The notes under the pieces are model-generated. The model made no database searches and had not been told where the DNA came from. It saw only the letters and a list, made by a program, of their open reading frames with translations. This document shows, piece by piece, positions 63,514 through 64,000 of a stretch of DNA of 64,000 nt (position 1 is its first letter; every line of letters starts with the position of its first letter). This stretch comes from Cupriavidus respiraculi. GTDB lineage: Bacteria > Pseudomonadota > Gammaproteobacteria > Burkholderiales > Burkholderiaceae. Both the position numbers and the translations under genes were made by a program. The stretch is taken from the NCBI RefSeq assembly GCF_914271545.1, contig NZ_CAJZAH010000003.1, forward strand, positions 248,001 to 312,000, read 5' to 3'.

Positions 63514-63530
63514 ACGACGGGAAACCGTGG

Positions 63531-63556
63531 CGCCCCGGGCCGCGCGGCCCGGGGCG
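63531..63556. terminator. Palindrome between matB and the SIMPL-domain gene
   Basis: CGCCCCGGGCC (63531-63541), loop GCGC, GGCCCGGGGCG (63546-63556): a perfect 11-base GC stem between convergent genes, without a T-run. Likely a weak bidirectional transcript end. Confidence 0.5.
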
Positions 63557-63565
63557 ATCGCCGTC

Positions 63566-64000
63566 TTACTTGAGCATCTGCACGGAGCCGTTGACCGACA
63601 CGGTGACCTGCGCCTTGCCGCCTTCGATCGGCACCGGTGCGGCCTCTGCCATCATGGCCTTCGCGGCGTACATGCGCGGCTGCGGCGGTACCGCGCCGAC
63701 ACCGCCGACCTGCACGTTGCGGATGGTATAGCTGCCGTAGCCAAACAGCTTGGTGGTGGTCTGCGCCTTGTCGCGGAAGCTGGCCACGGCCTGCTCGGTC
63801 AGCTTGGCCTCGGCGGCCTGGCGGGCCTCGCGCGACAGCGAGAAGCCGATGTTCTGCACCTGCATCTGGTTGGCGAGCTGGCCGGCCAGCTTCGAGACCG
63901 CGGCGAAGTCGCGCGACTCGAGGATGACTTCGGCGCGGCCGCGCCAGGTGCTGATGCGGCCGTTCTTGTCGGTGCTGGGGAAGATCGTGAAGCCGCCGGA
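63566..64000 (-). CDS. SIMPL domain-containing protein, C-terminal part (partial)
   Basis: 145 codons including the stop at 63566, running off the right edge. The sequence shows a SIMPL/DUF541 domain: NQMQVQNIGFSLSREARQAAEAKLTEQAVASFRDKAQ, GYGSYTIRNVQVG and a final AQVTVSVNGSVQMLK strand. These are usually exported periplasmic proteins of unclear function (relatives include BP26 of Brucella). The N terminus and signal peptide are outside the window. Confidence 0.88.
   Translation of the reverse strand, partial: SGGFTIFPSTDKNGRISTWRGRAEVILESRDFAAVSKLAGQLANQMQVQNIGFSLSREARQAAEAKLTEQAVASFRDKAQTTTKLFGYGSYTIRNVQVGGVGAVPPQPRMYAAKAMMAEAAPVPIEGGKAQVTVSVNGSVQMLK

Noticed and set aside
1-64000. CRISPR arrays, rRNA, insertion sequences or riboswitches
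   Set aside because: Read for spaced repeats, terminal inverted repeats with transposase genes and conserved aptamer cores; none found with support. This was by eye, so weak aptamers could be missed.

Overview
The window is high-GC chromosomal DNA with dense, mostly housekeeping gene content. It looks like a betaproteobacterium of the Burkholderiaceae, closest in style to Cupriavidus/Ralstonia. The grounds are gene order and family make-up: tripartite-tricarboxylate (Bug/TctC-type) binding proteins without partner permeases, a DUF934 gene between cysI and an iron-sulfur APS reductase gene, pepA followed by holC, an FKBP-type isomerase gene before ispH, and a five-enzyme hut pathway through HutF and HutG. 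This is inference from gene content; no database search was possible. I see no prophage, insertion sequence, CRISPR array or rRNA. There is one tRNA, tRNA-Leu(CAA).

Layout. 1-2720: NAD synthesis (nadA end, nadC, convergent nadB). 2811-5773: ribosomal proteins L33 and L28, radC, an FKBP-type isomerase and ispH. 5774-11457: a 590-base non-coding region with a large interrupted palindrome, then a complete branched-chain amino acid ABC transporter (binding protein, livH, livM, livG, livF). 11596-16254: a solitary Rpn-type nuclease, argD with a probable terminator-controlled leader, and a divergent pair (ferredoxin-type reductase / SDR protein) whose start codons are 9 bases apart. 16305-27689: a histidine-use regulon made of a NitT/TauT-type ABC transporter, hutC, hutH, hutU, hutD, hutI, hutF and hutG, with three copies of a putative HutC operator. 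27691-30047: an M48 lipoprotein protease, an unrecognised gene and tRNA-Leu. 30168-33926: an HNH nuclease, a 3-hydroxyisobutyrate-dehydrogenase-like enzyme, an orphan amino-acid-type binding protein and a methyltransferase, all on the minus strand. 34029-42278: assimilatory sulfate reduction (cysB, TauE/SafE permease, cysI, DUF934, cysH, cysD, cysN, siroheme methyltransferase). 42296-43880: a frameshifted HepT/MntA toxin-antitoxin pair and tam. 43885-49252: cbiX-lptG-lptF on the minus strand, then pepA, holC and a small conserved gene on the plus strand. 49293-53070: ilvD, a divergent LysR gene and lgt. 53090-57360: Bug protein, LysR, CoA-transferase and CitE-type lyase. 57442-63513: a malonate operon (GntR regulator, matA, Bug protein, enoyl-CoA hydratase, matB). 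63566-end: a partial SIMPL-domain gene.

How the genes work together. The hut block degrades histidine to glutamate via urocanate, imidazolonepropionate, formiminoglutamate and formylglutamate. The shared operators tie the upstream transporter to the same regulator. The cys block reduces sulfate to sulfide: the adenylyltransferase makes APS, the reductase makes sulfite, and CysI makes sulfide. Siroheme for CysI can come from the uroporphyrinogen methyltransferase at the end of the cys block and a CbiX-type chelatase nearby. The malonate operon takes malonate to malonyl-CoA (MatB) and acetyl-CoA (MatA). The neighbouring CoA-transferase/lyase pair looks like a separate activate-and-cleave route for a small organic acid.

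The points most worth a second look are the HutC-operator trio with its embedded transporter, the promoter/21-codon ORF/terminator leader of argD with five arginine codons, the 36-base interrupted palindrome before the liv genes, the single-base frameshift in hepT, and the MatC-less malonate operon.
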